Assembly (NCBI RefSeq): GCF_026230105.1
Contig: NC_079485.1
Span: 22,983,572-23,047,571, forward strand
Source: Diorhabda sublineata
Taxonomy: Eukaryota; Arthropoda; Insecta; Coleoptera; Chrysomelidae
Direction: 5' to 3'
Length of the DNA: 64,000 bases
Within the stretch, counting starts at the first letter, position 1; each line of letters opens with the position of its first letter. The notes beneath the pieces are model-generated. The model ran no database searches and was not told where the DNA came from. It worked only from the letters and a program-made list of their open reading frames with translations. Shown here one piece after another: positions 61,270-64,000 of the stretch. The translations under genes were made by a program, and so were the position numbers.

Positions 61270-64000
61270 CTATTGTCGTGGCCTTGCAGGGAGTGGTGGT
61301 GGAGGGGCAGAACGGGCTGGTACAGGTGGCGGTCCTCTAGAAGGAGTAGGTGGTAGAACAGTTGCAGCTTCTTGTCTTGGAGGGGGTGGAGGAGGTGCTG
61401 ACGGTTCAGGAGTACTTATTATATCATCACTGATTTCTTCATATACGCCTTCTTCTTGTGACAGTTGGTTTGGCAAATCAGGAGGGGGCATTTGAGGAGG
61501 AGCAGAGAGTGGTGGGACTCCTCCTAGATAAACAAAAATATAAATAAAATTTTTTAATTGTATATCTGCTTCTTCTTTACCTAACGTTGGAGCGTTTGGG
61601 AGTGATGGCTGAGCAGATATTGGAGAAGTATGTGTTGGAGAAGTCACTGAAGTTTGAGGTTTCATGGGCATATGTATAACACCAGCTTTAGGTGGTACTC
61701 TTCTTAAAGATGGAGGTGTAGATTTTACTGTCGGTGGAGGAGGTCTTCCTGGTGGAACCGAACGAGGAATTTTATTAACTTCTGGAATGCCTAAACCTGA
61801 AACGAAACAATATATAATGAGAAAAATCTTGAAGAGGGTTGGACAATTGAGTAACTTACAATTATAATCTGACTGGCTTGGAGAAATGTATAAAGGAATA
61901 GTATTATTTGAACATAATCCGATTTCTTCCTTTGCTTGGTCAACCCAGTTAGGAGTTTTCAATGACAACGTAAAATTGAAATCATTAATCTAAAAAAATT
62001 CACTAAATTACATTCATAAATGTGTTTATACACTCAATTTATTTCTACCGTTATCTTCCCATTAGTTTTCTTCAATGCTTCTAAAACCAACTGTCCATCT
62101 CTAAATGTTATCCACATGGTATCTGCTACAAATCTAACTAAAATAGTTTCCCCAAATTGTGAAAACTCTTCCAAAAGTATTGTAACCATGCTATCGTCAA
62201 ATATAATGAAGTCATCATTTTGAGGTGCATCTTCACAATGCACTATAATTGTTGAATCAGGCGGGCCCATATCAGCAATAACTTCGTAAAATACCTAGAA
62301 AATTGATAATTTTCTATATATTCTTATTAAAAATGTATGTACATAACTTAGTTTACATACAGGGTTACTCATAGATTTATTAAATAGAGGCATTCAATTT
62401 TATGAGAACTTACAGCTGTTTAATTATGCCCATCATTACTTGTTAACCCTGTATGGAGAAAATTTTGAAATAATACCCTGTGTATATCTTTATAGCAAAA
62501 TCTTTGATGCAGAGAATGAATCTGTAAAGTAACAAAAATTCTGAAATAAAAACAAATTTATTTGGTTAGATGAATGGGAAAATAAATATTTACATCACAT
62601 TTTTAGAAGTGATCCAGTTTATTGTTAGGCTTTGCAAGAAATACGAACCTTTTGCCGTTTTTGTTCGTTAACATTTCTAACTTCTATGTCGACAATAGCA
62701 ATGACAGGTCTGTGATCGCTTTGCTTAAGCTCAGCTCTACCATAATAAACCAAATTACCAGGTGATTCTTGTGCTACTCCATTGATGTCAGGGGTGAGGT
62801 TCCTTCTTTTCCAGAGGACCCTATCAGTCCAAGCAGGAGCTCTACATTTTTCACTAGTATCATAATCATCACTGAACAAATCATATTTGTATGTTGGTGG
62901 AAAGGTGATGTTACCTTCAATGAAATTTTTAAATACATTACCCTCCTCTTGCTGCTTTTTTAACTGATCATTAATCAGAATAGAATCAAAATCTCCTTGT
63001 TTTATGAGCTCTTTTATTTCATCTTTATCCATATCGACCCTATAATTGAAATCTCCACACCAGAATAGATATTCATGACTGTTAAGAGATCGACTCATTG
63101 GAAATGTGATTTTTCTTGTTATTTCGTTATAATCTGCATTTCTTTCATTCACCTGAGATTGTCCAGCTGCGAAATGGGCACATACAAATGACATAGAGGT
63201 AGCATAAAAGACAAATCTTATTGCAGCTGCCCCTAAAATAAGTCAATTGACATTAGATCACTACATATATGCAAATATAAAAGAAATTATTTATACACAA
63301 TACTAAAATATCAATAGAATTTTTATATGGGTATTATAACAACTATTTTATTCGAAAAATGTTTTCACTAGCAAGTTCAATTGCATATAACTGCTAGTAA
63401 GTAGTACAGGGTAAATGAGACAAGAAAGTGAAGGAGGTATGTTAAGCTGTAGAGCTTAAATATAGAAATGATACATTAAAAAAAAGAGTTAAATGTAATG
63501 GTTATAAAGAATGTCGAACTAAAAAATACAAAATAGGTGAAAGTTGTCTTTAACCTGGCTTACCTTTATTTCCGGTGTGACCACCAAGTCCAGTTTTTAC
63601 AGAATCTACTGCAACATCCCTGATATATGGCACATGTTCAGGTCGTACATAAACGTATAAACATACACCAACTAACTGCTGATAAGTTAACAAAACATAT
63701 GGTCTATCTCTAGATAGCACTTTCTGTAACTCTATAGCCCAAGCTTTTGCATTTTCAGTGCTTGAATTAACTATATTAGCAGCACTCAAGTCTACTATTT
63801 CCTCAAAACCTATAGCATAAATATCTACTGGTATAGATTTGTGTGCATCTATGAATCCTGTATCCACTAGACTTCCTTGACATTTTATATGTGGGTCCAA
63901 GAGCCAATCTGATAGTTTTATGTCTTTAAAAACTACACTACGGAAATGTTTGCCTCCATTAACATTGTAAGTTCCCGCTGCTACCCGGATTGGAAGAACC
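61270..64000 (-). CDS. Synj: Synaptojanin, C-terminal part (5-phosphatase, DUF1866, proline-rich tail)
   Basis: Exons in window (minus): 64000-63564 (continues off the edge), 63232-62649, 62294-62049, 61989-61860, 61796-61581, 61523-61270, with matching phases; one donor is the weak GTTCGT at 62648. The first exon enters the inositol 5-phosphatase domain at RVAAGTYNVNGGKHFRSVVF. Catalytic signatures follow: LFWCGDFNYRV, APAWTDRVLWK and KQSDHRPVIA. Then comes the RRM-like DUF1866 domain (VFYEVIADMGPPDS to WITFRDG), then about 180 residues rich in Pro with PPLPARP, a PxxPxR SH3 ligand that would suit endophilin or amphiphysin. It removes the 5-phosphate of PI(4,5)P2 to uncoat endocytic vesicles at nerve terminals. 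The N-terminal SAC domain lies beyond 64000. The tail is short and lacks visible NPF repeats. No frame breaks. Confidence 0.97.
62356..62455. repeat. 100-bp MITE-like repeat in a synaptojanin intron
   Basis: Perfect 12-bp inverted ends (CATACAGGGTTA ... TAACCCTGTATG) bound a 100-bp segment with no coding content, in the intron between the 5-phosphatase and DUF1866 exons. Confidence 0.6.

Noticed and set aside
61270..61968. 232-aa continuous frame in synaptojanin
   Set aside because: It spans parts of three exons and runs through two introns that happen to lack stops in this frame. Splice sites and phases support separate exons.
1..64000. tRNA genes, CRISPR arrays, rRNA
   Set aside because: No cloverleaf with a T-loop GGTTCGAATC-type word, no regularly spaced repeats and no rRNA-like stretch were recognised. 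A tRNAscan or Rfam run was not possible.

Overview
The window looks like AT-rich animal nuclear DNA, most likely from an insect and possibly a beetle (inference). Genes are split by GT-AG introns, intergenic space is large, and there are many decayed mariner, piggyBac, Tigger/pogo, Penelope-like and non-LTR elements. I see no bacterial operons, CRISPR arrays or rRNA, and I recognised no tRNA by eye.

Layout. 1-24.7 kb is a gene-poor tract of transposon debris: Penelope-like GIY-YIG fragments, several broken LINE reverse transcriptase or RNase H pieces, and four mariner-type copies, one with about 395-bp terminal inverted repeats. At 24.76-25.13 kb, minus strand, is a candidate first coding exon of a homeobox-type transcription factor (HHEX-like PTPHYIENILG motif plus a PLNLC motif). 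I found no homeodomain in the window, so the rest of that gene would lie to the left across a long intron. 25.1-32 kb is mostly unexplained DNA with one LINE tail, one large palindrome and a cluster of ATTA-rich sites.

32.15-39.40 kb (minus) is a complete eight-exon SERBP1/HABP4/vig2-type ribosome- and RNA-binding protein of 419 aa. 40.15-54.78 kb (plus) is a complete 16-exon gene that I identify, by colinear similarity recalled from the vertebrate protein, as condensin II subunit D3 (NCAPD3/Cap-D3), 1101 aa. The two genes are divergent, with 748 bp between start codons that probably hold both promoters. 54.8-61.3 kb is intergenic. 61.27-64.0 kb (minus) is the 3' part of synaptojanin: inositol 5-phosphatase domain, DUF1866/RRM-like domain and proline-rich tail. 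Its SAC domain lies beyond the right edge.

The genes have unrelated jobs: mRNA/ribosome binding, chromosome condensation and synaptic vesicle phosphoinositide turnover. The most informative unexplained structure is the nested insertion history in the NCAPD3 introns: a LINE inside a mariner, and a piggyBac plus a foldback inside another mariner, all with readable target-site signatures. A second is the link between Penelope-like element ends and a nearly 390-bp palindrome. I did not find a convincing new molecular system.
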